From Leucaena leucocephala (Eukaryota; Streptophyta; Magnoliopsida; Fabales; Fabaceae), in assembly GCA_037074615.1 (NCBI GenBank), contig CM073547.1, positions 682,001 to 746,000 of the forward strand: a stretch of 64,000 nt of DNA, in the 5' to 3' direction. The stretch's first letter is position 1; each line of letters begins with the position of its first letter. Below the pieces are notes generated by a model. It saw only the letters and a list, made by a program, of their open reading frames with translations, was not told where the DNA came from and ran no database searches. This document shows, in pieces, positions 1 through 14,004 of the stretch. The translations under genes and the position numbers were made by a program.

Positions 1-56
1 CCAAGAAAATTGGAAGAGGAAGAAAGAAGCTAAAAAGAGAAAGAGAAAGTATATAC

Positions 57-129
57 CTCTAACGGTTTTGCTTATGTGTTTGACTGTGTATGACTCTAGG
101 GTTCGTCTGGGAGCCTTCGGTTTAGCCAT
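57..129 (-). CDS. SHL: SHL-like BAH/PHD chromatin reader, first coding exon only (gene leaves the window)
   Basis: Read on the minus strand, an ATG at 129 opens a 24-codon exon that ends at a clean donor (AGAG then GTATAT) in phase 1; the rest lies beyond base 1. The peptide starts MAKPKAPRRTLESY and continues TVKHISKTVR. As I remember it, Arabidopsis SHORT LIFE (SHL) starts MPKQKAPRKQLKSY followed by KLKHINKS, so the match is close over the whole exon. The sister protein EBS is more distant at this end. SHL and EBS carry a BAH and a PHD domain, bind methylated histone H3 and repress flowering genes; neither domain is visible here because only the N-terminus is in the window. The next gene on the same strand is the RBM28-like gene, about 0.9 kb away. 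The identification rests on 24 residues plus the gene order of the region. Confidence 0.7.
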
Positions 130-1043
130 GGAGGAGCACTACAACGGGGAGATGGAAGACGAAAAGGAGAAAAAAAATTATTTTTTTTCCTTTTAAAAAA
201 TTTAATTAATAATTAGCAAATAGCAAATTTTCAGTTTCTTTCTTTTTTGAACTTTTGGTGCATCGCGGACTTAATCAACTTTTACATCCAAGTTTGGTAT
301 CAACGCTAGTTCTCCTTGACTTGCAGGCCGAGGAAATACGTGAACGGTGATGATGAAGGTTAGGGTAGTTACGTTATTATCTGAAAGTATGGGGTGTTTT
401 TAAGCACTATAGATTGAATGGATGAGAATTAACGACCGCGTCAATATTTCGATTGTGGAATCGGTTATTACTACGTCACGCTCTCCTTTACGCACATCCG
501 GAGCGTCGAAGTTTCTGGTAAGTTCCGGCAATCCCCAATGCGTTATAACACTTGACAAAGAACGCTTGAAAAATGATTCACATGCAAATAGGTAACACGT
601 AACCTTCAAGATAAAATCGCAAAATTAATCGACTCTTGATTTGATTTATGGACTACATTCTCTAGTCAAGAAGGATTATTCTTGGATGATATGATAAATG
701 TAACTTACTCGAAAACGCATGAGTAAATTGCTTACAATGTGTTTGGTTTCATGTTCTGGTACCACAAACACATGGTTTTGATGGATGCAGATGTTTGCCA
801 CAACTGTTAATCGCTGCATGAATGAAGAGTTTGGTATCACTTTCTCAATTTATCCTGTCAAACTAAATAAATGTAAATGTTCAAGAACAGACACACAGCA
901 AAACAAACCTAAAATTGTGCTTTCTTTAATACATTAAGAAACAATCTCAAAAATTACATTGTTGGAAAGGTAGTAAAAACCTAGCAGTGACAAAATTCTT
1001 AGCATGGTACAGAAGCCAGTGTTCTATAGCTTGCCAATAGTAT
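130..1043. other. Spacer between the SHL-like and RBM28-like genes
   Basis: Both flanking genes are on the minus strand, so this holds the SHL-like promoter/5' UTR (just right of 130) and the RBM28-like 3' UTR (left of 1044). It is AT-rich. The small open frames inside have no recognisable motif. Confidence 0.6.
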
Positions 1044-4000
1044 TTATGGTTCAAACCATTTTCTTAACTGTTTGGAAGGTTTTTTCCCTCCATCACTCCC
1101 TTGCGAACCCTGTTGTGAGAACTTCGATTTATATTGCTGTATAAGCATGTCAAGTTTATCTACCACGTCCTTCCCTACAGGCTCTTTATTCTTTTTTGAT
1201 CGTTTCCTCGGTACATTTTCCCCAGCTTCTGCTTGATTCTGCATCCTCCTCTTCTTCAGTCCATGGTCTACTTTTTTACCCTTGATTGCTTTGTGGGAGT
1301 CAATAACAGTGTTTGACGTCCTACCACCATGATTCTGGTCATCTTGGTAATTATTCGGCTTCATGGACAAGGTTTCTGAATTTTCTTTATGTGACGAAGA
1401 CGCTTCTGCCTTATTACTTTTATGGTTGCCTTTTTTCAGCCTTTTGGCATTGCGTGCTACCATGGCATTTTTATTTGGTAATATACTTGCTGATATGTCT
1501 TCTTTATCGAGTACTGAATCCTTCACTGACTTGTCATGATCCTGTAATTTTCGTTTTCTATCCTTTCCATTTGTATGGAAACCTGGAACATGGGGTTCCT
1601 CATTTTCCTCGACGTTGCTGTCACCATGAGCAGCAGCCTGCTGATGAAACTGTAGCTTTGCTTTCCGATGTTTAAGTGTTTGAACATTATCAACAGCAAA
1701 CTCCACAATTGGCCGGTGTTCAGGACCAAAAGTTTCTTAAAAGTCAACCAAGAAATCACTATATTAAACCGGAAATAAAACATAATGTAGTCCCACCCTA
1801 CGGCTATCAGCAAAAGAATTTACCTGGATTATTATTGAGAACTCTTAGAGCCACAAGGGCATGTTGATGCTCTGAAAATTCAACAAAGGCAACTCCACGT
1901 GAATGATGTTTTGTAACAACCTTTCCTTTCTTCACATCCTTCATGAACTTTATCTGCATAGGAAACATTACACAATAAATGATGATGATCCTTAACATTT
2001 TTATGAGACAACATAAAATGCTTTCAAGTCATGACCTATGTAACCAACCTGCCGAATTTGAGGCTTTTGCTTGGTTGCTCTAGAGGTAACTGCATCAATG
2101 CAAAGCTTCTTGAGCTCTTTTTCAGTCATCGACTTTGGTAAGTTGTAAATAACAAGTCTAGTTCTTGAAACATGAAAATTTGGCGATTGTAGCTTTGTTG
2201 CCTTTTTTCTTTCCAACCTACAGGCCAGAGGAATTGCGATAATTAACTGATGCTCCTGACAGCGTCTTTAGAGTAGCCATCACAAAGAAGATCAAAGGCA
2301 TAAAGGAACAATTAAGGAAAAAAAGCATAGCATGTAAAGAATTATCTTTGTTTTCTAAATAATTGTATTGTCACTTGCACTCCAATCCAACTAAACACTC
2401 ACTCCTGGCGTTTTAACATATCACTGGCTGAAACCCCTTCAGCAGCTGGAGTTCCTTCAAGAATGAGTCCTTCCTATTACCATTTGGCAGAAGACAAAAG
2501 TTAGCCCCATTTGCATATCAGTTTCACAACTAGCCATGCAAGAAGGAATAAAGAAGACAAACCTTTGCCAGGTTAAGATTGCGATGGTCATGGTTGTCAG
2601 TTTTGGCCTTCATTAGTTCCTTGTCATGAGCCGACTTCTTATCTAAAGCCCTCAAAACTTTTAATGGCCTACCTTTGAGAAGAATACCCAAGCCAGAAGC
2701 AGCACTAGCAGTTGAAACTGCAGCATCAGCTGCATCTGCAGTTTTAAACTTGAGAAAACCAGTTCCTCTTGGCCGTCTGCATTGAGCAATAGCAAGGCAT
2801 GAATAAATAATCAAAACCAGAAAACATGAGAAGAATATGATTCAGGACATACTTGGTCACCTGGTGGAGGACTGGTTTAAAGTAGTCCACTTCCCCAAAT
2901 CCAGAGAATCGTTGTTTCACTTCTTCATTATCACAGTCAAAGGGAAGATTACTTATAAAAACTGTTCCCTGCAAATCTTCTTCTGTTTGCTTAAGATTAG
3001 ATATCTTGCTTTTGTCCAAGATTTCAGGCTCAGAAACATCTGTAACCTTTTCCTCATTAACATTTTCATCGGATTTTGGTTCCTTGTTTTTCTTGGACAA
3101 CATAGAATCATCATTTGCGGATGTTCCTTTGGTGGAGGATGTGATTAGGTTCTTAATAACCTTTTTGGCAATCTCTGCCTCCTTATCAAAGTTAACTTCA
3201 GATGGTACATCTTCATGTGAGAAGCTAGAGTCATCTAGATCAGTATCATCTTCTTGATGGGCCTGTTTGCCTGTCTCCTCAACATCATCCTCTGAATTGT
3301 CCTCTGAACTACTACCATCTTCATCTGTCACCTTGTGTTGTCCTGAGGAAACCATAAGAGATTCTTTACACAAATAGCTATGCACAGAGTAAACAAGAAT
3401 GGCATCTGGCATTTCATCCTTTGTTTTATATAATAAGAAACTGTAAGAAAGAGGAGAAAGTACAAAGTGTTGAAGATAAGAACTCCTCAAATCAGAAAAA
3501 GAAACAAAATAGAAAAACATAACAGGACAAAAATAGGGGAAAAAATAAAACTTGCTTAGAGTGATATGGCTGATGGTAGTAAAAGTTCAATAGTTGCATC
3601 AAATATCAAAACTCACCATTTTCTAAAGCAAGCATAGCATTTGCATCACTGCTATATATCTTCTTTGGAACAGCCCAATCAACAGCTATGAACCGTTTAC
3701 CAAACTTTGATCCATTAAGTTTCTGAATAGCCTGCAAAAAAGGGGAAGCTTTAATCACGTCATTTAATGAAAAAACCAACACTCTAGAACACAGCCTTGA
3801 CCAAAATTCATACATTTTCTGCATCTTGCTTGCAAGTGAATTTCACAAATGCGAAACCCTTGGACAATCTACAAAAAGGAAGAGAAAAGGTCGCATAAGA
3901 AAATATAACATAATATTACATTGAAAATTGAATTCAGAAAATCAGAATATACCCTGTATCAGACTTGCGGGGAATAAATACATCCCACACAAAACCAGCA

Positions 4001-7000
4001 GATAAAAACATTTCTTTTACTTCATTTTCCTTGGCCTGCACCAATGATTAGTCAACTTGTCAGCAGTCATGATCTCCAGTCTAGAAAAAGGGGGAAAAGT
4101 TGATCAAGTTCTGTAATCCTAAGCATCAAACCTTGAATGGAAGATTTCTAACAATAAGCTTCCATTTTTGTGTCTTGGAGCCCTGTCCAAGTATAACAGA
4201 AAACTTCTTAGAAACTAATAATAGTTTATACACATGTTCTGTAAAGAGGGAAAACTACATATGAGCTGATTGAGAAAAAATATATAAAAAAAAGTTAGAT
4301 AACAAAGCCTAACACACACTTAAGTCCAATAAAACGTTGGAATTACCAAAAACCAAATTGCAAATTATGGTCACCAGATAGCATGATTCAGCTTAGTTGA
4401 CAGTGAGTTGGTCCACATTTCAAAAAACAGATTTACTCATCTCAGATTACACAGTGGGGGTGGAACTTATGCCTCAGATGTTACATTTTATGTGCTTAGA
4501 ATGTGGCTTAGACTAAGCTGAGGCTTTACTCATCTCAAATAAGCGCTTAGTTGAAGGTGCAGCACTCCACATTTCAAAAAACATATGCTCTTTGGCACTT
4601 AAAACCTTGTGCATAGCACATTAGCATCGTGTAACTTCAACATATTAAGCCAATGGTTACTGCTACCAGAAACTAATCAATAGCTGCTACAACCAAACTT
4701 TTAGATGTGCATTTATTGAATCAAAATAAGAGAATATAAAATAGGTTTTCTAGCTAAACTTTTAGCAGATGTGCATGTACTTTACCTCTCCACCCAATTG
4801 ACGTGCCCAAACAGTTCCTCCTCCAATTTCTTTCTGATGCAGCAACGCAACAGAAGCTCGTGCTGATTTCACACTTGTGTAAAGTACAGTTGAAGCATCC
4901 AATTTACATCCATCTTGAAAGAGACCTGGAAGAATGTTATAGTTAACTAAAACTCAGACGGTATAGGCGAGAACATTCAAACCTAAAACCATCTCTTTGG
5001 CAATTTCAATGAATGTTAAACTTAAAAATGATTGCATAGACATAAAACTAAAGTACCCTGAGTCCAAAAAGGTAAAATTTATAGTTACCATGCTGTTCAA
5101 ATTCTTCCCTAGGAAGGGGGTACTTCATAGAACACACAATGCCAATCTCCCTTGCTCGGCTGTGAACAACTTCAGCCATATCCGAATTGATAAGACCACC
5201 AAATATGACAGTTCTAGCAACCCTGCCGAAGTGAAAATGAAAATTATATAAGAAGGAACATAACTTTCACGAATGAAATATCATTTTGCTAAAAAAAGGA
5301 CTCCCAAAATCAGGACTCTGTATAAGAATCCTCTTATTTAATTATACTCATGAACATGAAACATTCTTTTACCAAATAAAAAATTTGATGGACTTACAAA
5401 GGAGTGAATAGTATACCTCTGTTTTTCAGAACAACCTCCCTCATCTGCTATATCACTACAAAGAACTGCTTTTTTCACTTCACTAGGCTTCGTTGAATGG
5501 TTTTCATTATTTACAACTGAAAATTCCAAAAGAAAAAAAATGGATATATAAGATGGGTAACTAAATAGATACACAACTAACAAAAATGTGCAGGAGCATG
5601 TTATCAACCTTTTTCCTTAATAACTGAAGAAGGCTTCTCCACGCCAGAAAATCCACCATCATCGTCATCATTTTTCAACTTTGGGATATCATCTGCATTC
5701 TCCACTATAGCATGATCAAATTCAGAATCAGAAAAGAAGACAAAGGAAAAAAAAGAATATTGACAACATTCACTCATTTGCACATCTTCCATGAAGTATG
5801 TATAAGTGTGTCTATAAGCATTGCAGCATGCTGAACTAGATTTAATGTAGCAATAACCTTGATTTGACTTTGACTGTCGTGCTTCACGGGGAGGACGAGG
5901 CGTAGCATGCTTTACTGCAATTTTCCGGCCTCCAATGGATGAACCATTCTTCAACTCAATTGCACGGTTAGCATCTTCCTCAACAGCACTGATGATAGCA
6001 GCAATTGATGATAGAGCAACATCACAAATTATGATTAAAAAGAAAAAAAAACAAAAGAACAAAAAGAGTCAACTCTTCATTTCAATAGCCAGATAAGTTA
6101 GGGGTTAGTTCCCTGCAATGAAACATTAGTCACAAAGCACAGCAGCTGTCATATCTAGAATAAAGTTCTAAGAAAATCCTATATATATGTATATATATTA
6201 TATGTCCTATATATATCCTATATTTGTATGAGTAACAAGGTCTCGGGATCATGGAGGTTTACCGGTATTAGTTCACTGTCATGATTCATGTTTGGCAGAT
6301 AGATGTTCAAAAAATATAAGCCCCAGTCTGATTAATCAATGGCAGAGGCATAACCGATAACATGAATCATAAGAACTATATAAATATAACATAAGCTCCA
6401 AGTCATAAATTCAAAAACAAGACAAATATCCAACGAAGAGGGGGGAAAGGAAATGCCCGTCTAAACAAAATAAGAAAGGAAGAGGAGTACGAAAATATAC
6501 AAACACTTCTCAGGGAAGAAGAAGAAGAAGAAGAAGAAGAAGGATGAAAATATACCAAAGCTTCTCAGGGAAGAATAAACTTACAATTGAACATAACCAA
6601 AACCACGATGCTGAGATGATCCTGTCATAGTTAAACAAAAGCAAACATATCAGAAATTTATGAAAGAGACAAAATTAAACATTTTAGCTCAACTTTAGCT
6701 AGTAGTGATACAAATTATAGTATTATATGCATGTAGGTTTATTCTACATCTCATCTGATATCTATATAAGTAAATACATTGTTTAATGCAATTTCGTGCC
6801 TTTATTATACTTATAATCTATGATTATGATGAGAACAATAATTCCTTATATTAAGTGGAAGCACGTTAAAAACGTACTTATAAGTATATTGATAATGTAA
6901 CTGTCCGAGAATTTCCAGCACAGTAGCACCTCAATACTGGCGTACAAAATAGATGGTAACATGTTTCACCAAATAAAATACACGCATAAAGTCACAGTTC

Positions 7001-7587
7001 CACGGTTCACGTAACGCAGCATGGTTTTCTAATTGCCGATTAGTAAATTCCAATGGGAGCTAAAAACTTCAAACCAGAAAAGAGCCTCCAAACCATGTTC
7101 GAAAGGAGGAAAGTGGAAGCACGGCCACTCTCCTACCAAGTTTATCGTTTGATAGTCATGAACAAGAGTTGAATAAATTTGCCCAAGCAAGTGAAGAACT
7201 GAAAGAGTTCCAACTCCTACTCGCACTAAGCAAAACATTTTGTGCAAACAGTCTAATTACAATAACACACGCCTGAAACACCATAATCCAGATAACATGT
7301 CACTGGAGGAGTAATCATTTTTTCCCTACCCTTCTGCATGACCATGAAGCAACGCCTGATTGGTCCAACTTCGCCAAACGTCTCCTCCAGCTGATATTTT
7401 TCACAGAAATATACATGTGAGCAGATAAATTCTCATCGAACTCAACGGTTCAGAGTTTCAGACGAACAAGGGAGTATTGAAAGGCATGTACCTGAGAATT
7501 GGTGAATGAGTAGGGAAAGTTCGAGACAAACACAGTCGAGGGGCAGTGCTCTTTCACTCCACTTTCCTTCACTTTCTTCTTGCCCAT
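1044..7587 (-). CDS. RBM28: RBM28/Nop4-like nucleolar RNA-binding protein with several RRMs
   Basis: Eighteen exons join in consistent phase to 954 codons: 7492-7587, 7330-7390, 6585-6621, 5858-5988, 5609-5704, 5417-5516, 5089-5222, 4786-4925, 4132-4182, 3953-4035, 3814-3868, 3617-3731, 2853-3342, 2563-2776, 2403-2473, 2049-2217, 1824-1953, 1044-1735. RRM1 has RNP2 VFVSNFPYSF and RNP1 GFGYVQF (about residues 19-65). A degenerate RRM2 is around 174-265. RRM3 carries KLIVRNLPF and GFAFVKF (about 272-320). RRM4 starts at TVFISNLPF (about 491) and has GTGFLKF. RRM5 carries LVIYNLP and GVAFVEF (about 644-700). A Ser/Asp/Glu-rich linker precedes RRM4, and the tail is very rich in Lys and Arg. This architecture is that of RBM28 (yeast Nop4), a nucleolar protein of large ribosomal subunit maturation. 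The length fits the plant family (about 950-1000 residues). No broken exon was found. Individual splice calls were made by eye. Confidence 0.9.
6491..6575. repeat. GAA microsatellite between two ~30-bp direct repeats, in an RBM28 intron
   Basis: An uninterrupted GAA tract (6515-6542) lies between two near-identical units, 6491-6520 and 6546-6575, which differ at two bases (GAAAATATAC, then AAACACTTCT versus CAAAGCTTCT). The array sits just past the donor of RBM28 exon 3 (6585). On the transcribed strand it reads as a TTC-rich tract. Confidence 0.85.
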
Positions 7588-10500
7588 GTTCGAACACAAG
7601 GAAAACGCTAGACAAGAAAAATTCTAAGATGTACACTGTAGGGTGATTTATTGCAATATCGTTTTCAGGTCAGAAGAACAGAAAATCATTAGAAGGAGAC
7701 ACCCGCCCGCTATAAGAGAATCCAATCGAGCAAGCGCTGTGAGCAAAGGCGGCCCGAAAATAAACAGGGTTGGAACTTCAGCAAGCAAGAAGAGTGTCCG
7801 ATTCGGGTTGGCGGGTTACCTAGTTGCTGCGACGGGTAAGGGGGTCTCGTATGAGCGTATGAGCAATTTTCCGTATACTAAATTTGTCAGGATTAAATAT
7901 TTTACTTAACAAAACCAACTATTTAAATAGAGGAAAAAAACCTATATTATAAAAAAAATATCCCTAAACTAAGATTAATGTATAAATAACCCATTCATCT
8001 TTAAAACTTATAACAAATTATCCGTAATCTTTTAAGTTTATGCAATAATTCATACATGACAAGTTATCAACCAATCCACAATTAAGGTTTATTTATCTGT
8101 TTGACCAAATTAATGATTTAATTATTCTTCTTTAACTTCAATAGGGTAATTAAAACTAAAGATGCTCATAAGCCCAGTTTGGTTTGGTTTAGGCCTTTTG
8201 GGCAAAAATTGAACTGAACCAGATCCATCTGTTAGTCAAAAGTGAAAGCTTGATAAGTTTTCTCTTCTACTTAGTTTGGTCCAATCCCGTTTAGATCATT
8301 TGAATAGATTTTAAAAATAAATTAATGTGAAAGCAAGAGTTAATTTAATTATTCTAATATTTAAATGGCATGCATGAAATTACTATCGACAATACCATTA
8401 TATTATCTAAATCTAAATATTGCACAACCCTCGGTTCTATCTTCTATGGTGCAAGGACCTTGGATTTTCAATCAAATAAGAAGCATCAAACCTTGTCACT
8501 TAGTGGTAGTTCTCTTGTGCAAGGGAAAAAACAAAAAACATTTCCTAGTTCTGGAAACTGCCCTCACCTTCTATTCATATATAAATAATATAATCCTTTA
8601 ATTATTAATATATAATATATTTAGTTAATTTAATTATATTAAATAAATTAATTAATATAACATATTTTTTTATAAAATATATTACTTCCCTTTTATTTAA
8701 TTATTTAAATAGTATTAATATAGATAATGTAAAAAAAAAAAGTAGATAAATACAAGAAATGGATAAAGTTTTTATTCATTTTGCTAAGAAAGAGTGCATG
8801 CAACGGGATAGAGATTAATGCTTTGGAATCAGAGACGATACTTGACATACTTCATGAAATTGCCTAACAAAGAGATATATACATACGTTATGAGATTTAC
8901 TAGTATATAGTATACTTCTGTTTGTAGGTTGTTTGATTATAATTTAGCTCATCAATACTTTTACGATTTAAAACATTTAATTTGTGTGGCACCAAGGGTT
9001 TGATTTATGGTTTAATCATTCAAACCTTTACAAAGTTGTGCGGCTAATAAGCGGGGTTGAATGAATTCATGAATATGATTATAGGATGAATATTTTTGTT
9101 ACCCACACGTATATTTTAATTAGAGATATTTTTATTTAAAATATTATTATATATTAAATATAAAAAAATATAATAAAAAATTAAATATTAACTTTTTTTA
9201 TATTGTGAGAAACTAATACTACCAATCCTCCTACTATAACCGAGCCCGACGAATATATGATAAGCTAAAGAACAAGTAAACAAAGACGCAAGAAAAGCAG
9301 AAACTTGAAAGAGAATACAAGAAGAAGAAATAAGGTTTGGAAGGAGTTGAAGTTATGAAAGCATTTAGGTCTGAGGTACCAACTGGTTGTTAGGACGACC
9401 AAATACGCTCTTACCATCCCACAAAGAACTAACAATTCAACGAAACACTCTTCAATCATAACAAGTATGGCATCTTCTGGAATTACTTCAATTCAATCTC
9501 AACTTACCAGTGTTTATCACTTAACAGCAAAACCAACCTCTAGCTGGAAGGAAAAAACTAACAAGTTACTGTTCTATTATTATTTTTGCAGAGTTCATTC
9601 ATAAAACAATCTTTAAATTTAAGTTACGCAGAAAGTCAGGAACCAAAACCATGGATGGTCTCTCTCTCTACCTCCTTCATCAGCTATTTCTACGTCTACA
9701 TCTACTGATCTACCCATGTAAAAAGCTGCAAGTTTTCCACCTTTTGCATTATTTGGTATTCCAAAGTACATTTTTGACCCTCTACGGTCAAATTACTTTC
9801 ACGTTTCCTTCTGGTCTTTTGGTATTTTCATGGAATAGCCCAGTCTGACGCAATCTCTACCTGCTCCAACAGTGATTTTGCACCAATCCCAGAGCCAGAA
9901 AAAGAAAAAAATAAACAAGGAAAAAAATACCAGAGCTTCAAAACCTCGCAGCGTCCGCAATTTCCTTTGTCATCATTCTGCTTCTTCTTCGCCTTTATGC
10001 AGTCCCTTACTTTCTCTCTCTTCTCTCACTGCCTTCTGTAAAAAGTCCATTTTTTTTACTTGGGTCCGTACACCTGGTGGTCGGAGCCAGCTTCTACGCC
10101 GGCCGGTGAGAGAGACTTTCCCTTCGTGTTATCTTTCTGTGACGAATTTTGTCTTTTGTGTTCTGTGAGCACAGTCCTGCATCACATGCGACACTGATGC
10201 GCAACATGTCCACTTTTAATCGCATTTAGAGACTCTTTTCTGTTGCTGTATTGAGTGTAGTTATCTGTATGTTTGTTTATCAGATGACTAGAGCTTTATA
10301 GATGATGCTCTAGGAAGATGGGTTTGGAGGTTTGGTTCAGTCCACTTTTCTAAGTTGAAGTGGCAAGTTAGGCTTTTAGTTTGAACATTCTTCTTCTTAA
10401 TGTTTGAAGAAAACCGGTCCGGTTTCTAGCTTCTTGGTTTTTCTCCCTCAAACTCCTTTTCTCTGTCTCTCTGGTCCAAGAGAGAAAGAGCAAGTGTCAA

Positions 10501-11418
10501 CTTTCTGTTTCTGAAACCTAAGTTTGTTGGGAGAAGAGTGAGTTCTCGTGGAGCCTGCATTTTAATATCATTTTGAAATCATTGTATTAACTTGAATTTG
10601 AATTAGACAGGAAGAAATTGATAGTACTAAGTGTTGTTTTTTTCTTTTTGCCCGTTTTTTCCCTGGTAAGTTAGCTATCAGTGGGAGTTTCTTCTGAGCA
10701 AATGTTTGATCGTTAATGGAAAATATTTCTTTTTTTAAATTTTCTTTCCTTGTAATATCTTGTTCTAGAGTTCTACGGTGATAAATGAGGATGAGACATC
10801 CTTGGATTTAGTTTATGTTCATTCTGATAAAAGTAAAGAAAAAATAATTTACTTTCATATAGTGGAGAAGAAGTCTTGATTTTGACGTAATTAAGATAAA
10901 CTTGTTTCATGGCCTTTTGATTCTATAATTGAATTTAGTTTAAGCAGAGCCAAGCCTACAATTCAGCCATGAGACAGTTGTATTTATAATTGTTAATTCT
11001 TTCCTTTGCTTCGTTCTGTTTTGTCTTTCTCACATCATTTCATATGTATAAGTTTCATAATCTTTAGCCTTTACCTTGATTTTCACAGCATCCAAGTGAC
11101 AAAGTTCAGTTATGATGGCAACAAGTATGCGTATTTGTAGATTGATTTTTGCTTCCTTTTCTTTTTCAGCTTATGTATAAAACAAGGTAAACCTGAAATT
11201 GAAGATCTGCATTCTGCTATTAAAACGAGTCAGTTTCAATGACTCATTCTCTCTCAAAGTTGGTGACATGAGTTGCATAATGATCTAAAGCGGAATTCAG
11301 CTTCTGTGTTCGTACTGACATGACTTTGAATAACCATTAATTTTCAGATAGCTTTTGCTTCAGTGATCAGCTTACAGCTTTTACTTCCATAAGGCATCAA
11401 GAAGACGGTTTTGACAAA
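7588..11418. other. Intergenic region between divergent RBM28 and BELL genes, including the BELL 5' leader
   Basis: The RBM28-like and BELL genes diverge from here. 7900-9250 is AT-rich with no gene seen. From about 9650 to 10600 the plus strand becomes pyrimidine-rich (CTCTCT, TTCTTCTTC), as in plant 5' UTRs and core promoters. A strong acceptor (TTTTCAG ending at 11347) stands 71 bases before the BELL start codon, so a long 5' UTR intron is likely. The small open frames here show no known domain. Confidence 0.5.
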
Positions 11419-14004
11419 ATGGCAACTTATTTGCCAAATTCATATTCCGACACACCGATTACCTCTAGTAATATAACCTTGTATATGAACTCTGGTTCGT
11501 ATCCCGAAGCATTCTCTGGAAATTCTCAGGAGCAAAATGGCTGCTTTGTGATCCCACCAATGAGTTTGTCACAATCAGCCCCAGAACAGCAAGAAATCTT
11601 AGAAAATCTTGGTGGGTTACAAACTGGGGACTATGATTTCACTGCATGGAGACAAGGGAGAAATGAGATGCTAGTAACACATCCAATGGATGGACATAAC
11701 TTGCAGAGCCAGGGATTATCTCTCAGCCTTGGAACCCAAACACCATCAGGAATCCAAGTGTCTTCTTTCCATGATCAAAGTTCTAACCCGAGTTTCGATT
11801 CATTTTTAGGTCAAAATCCATCGGTTTCGGGCCATAAAAGCAGCTCATCTAGGCATGAGTGTATGAGGCACAGTGAAATTTTACCTCCTGATTTACCTGA
11901 AGCTAGTCAAGTTTTGAATAGAGGGGATTATTCTTTGCATGGGATGCCAAATGTTTCAAGAACAATTCCAAATTCTAAGTACCTCAAGGCGGCACAAGAG
12001 CTACTTGATGAAGTTGTTGACATCCAAAAAGCAATGAAACAACCCAATGTGAAAAGTCCGAGCACACGCGAGAAGAAGACTTCTAAGGAGAATGATGGAA
12101 GACTAGAAAATGAAAGGGCACCTGCTAATGGAGAGCCTAACCCTCAAGATTTAGCCGGCAACACCTCTTGTGAGCTTTCGCATGCTGAAAAACAAGATCT
12201 GCAGAACAAGTTAACAAAGCTACTGTCAATGCTGGATGAGGTATAACCCATATTAAGTTGAGTTCTGCTCTGTTATAAGTCCAATTTCCTCACACAGTTG
12301 ATCATGACTGTTCTTATATACCTTTAGAAGAGCAAAATCATGCTACTAACGTCAATATAAAATATGAAATCTACAGCAATATGCATTATTCTTAAGTTAT
12401 CAACGGTGTGATTTGTTTTTCAAATTCCATACACTACATTTGGGGTCCAATAGCCATAACCATAAACTCTTGTGTATATTGCTAAAGACTTAGGAATGAG
12501 ATAAATTTGGTATCAATTGGTTTTGCATAACTAGGCTTTGTGTTCTAGTACATATCAATAGTCCATAGTATTCAAGATTCGAGAATGCACATTGAATAAT
12601 CAGTCTTTTCTCATAATGGCATGCATTGTGTTCGCTACCATATTATTAAGTGTGATCATGGTTAAGACCATTTTCTAGGAAGTTCTAATGGCCTCCATTG
12701 AATTACCACAGGTTCACAGTAGGTACAAACAATATTATCATCAGATGCAGATTGTGGTATCGTCATTTGATGTGGTAGCAGGACGTGGGGCAGCTAAACC
12801 ATACACGGCTCTAGCTCTACAAACCATTTCGCGCCATTTCCGGTGCTTGCACGATGCAATCACTGGCCAGATCAGTGCAACACAGAAGTGCCTTGGAGAG
12901 CAAGATTCTGCAGGAAATAATAAAGGAGTTGGAATATCAAGACTCCGGTATGTTGACCAACAACTCCAGCAACAGAGGGCTCTTCAGCAGCTTGGAGTGA
13001 TGCATCATGCATGGAGGCCACAAAGGGGACTACCAGAAGGCTCTGTTTCAATTCTTCGCGCTTGGCTTTTCGAACATTTCCTTCATCCGTATTCTTCTTT
13101 CTCTTGTTTTCTTCTCTTAGATATTGTTCCAAGGTTTTCTGTGTTTAGTTATCTAATTGCCATATTCTCTTGCTTCGCAGCTACCCCAAAGATTCTGAAA
13201 AGGCAATGCTAGCTAGGCAGACAGGTTTGACTAGAAGTCAGGTAGAAATTTAAAACCATCTTCTTTGAAACTTGTTAAGATAACTTCATGTATTTTATTA
13301 CGGAACCAAAATAAGGGACATGTCGAAGAACAAAATTGAACTTGAAGTTTTTGATTCATTGACAGAGGAATTCTAGGAATACGATAATCATAATCATCAG
13401 TGACACTTTTTGCGTGATACAGGTCTCAAATTGGTTTATAAATGCACGAGTTCGTCTTTGGAAACCTATGATTGAGGAGATGTACAAAGAAGAAATTGCA
13501 GATGCCGACTTGCACTCCAGTTCTTCAACTGAAGATGCATCCAAGGTAAGCAAAAGCGATGTCAAAATTTCCGATGATGGGTGTGATGATTTACAACAGA
13601 GCCAGAATTCAATAGCAGCCGACAAGGCTAAGGACTTGAGATCTGATAAGCAAACTAAGGAGCAACAGCAAAGGCTCTGCTTTGATGACTGCAGTGTCTT
13701 CCAAGATGGCACAGCTGTTCAGACTAATGAAGGCGGTTCGGGGTTTGTAGCGGTTGCTCCGGCATGCCATATGTCCGAGTTGGGGAGGTTTCAGCCTGGA
13801 AACGGCGGTGTGTCGCTGACATTAGGTTTGCAGCATTGTGAAGTTGGTGATTTTATGTCCGGCGATATCCGTCATAGTTTCGTCGTCATGAGGGAGGATG
13901 GTATTTACAATGCGGCATCAGCTGCTACCATTGGAGCTCAGACATCAAAACTTGATTATGTGGCTGCTGGAAACCAGCACCAAAGGTTCACTTCGCCCCA
14001 TTAA
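11419..14004 (+). CDS. BLH: BEL1-like homeodomain (BELL/TALE) transcription factor
   Basis: Four exons (11419-12240, 12712-13088, 13181-13241, 13423-14004) give 613 residues with matching phases. Order of parts: an N-terminal ZIBEL-like motif GLSLSLG (99-105); the SKY box starting SKYLKAAQELLDEV (186); the BELL domain across the first intron (about 258-330), with HSRYKQYYHQMQ; a TALE homeodomain (about 375-437) with the three-residue PYP loop extension and the recognition helix VSNWFINARVRLWKP; and a C-terminal ZIBEL motif VSLTLGL (550-556). BELL proteins pair with KNOX homeoproteins through the SKY-BELL region, move to the nucleus and control meristem and organ patterning genes. The 61-base third exon, splitting the homeodomain at the PYP loop, is the arrangement I recall for this family. 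The paralogue (BLH1/5/6/7 groups) cannot be fixed without a tree. The in-frame 5' end and the adjacent 5' UTR acceptor support the chosen ATG. Confidence 0.92.

Noticed and set aside
12872..13132. Antisense open frame over the BELL domain
   Set aside because: Shadow of the conserved coding exon on the opposite strand.
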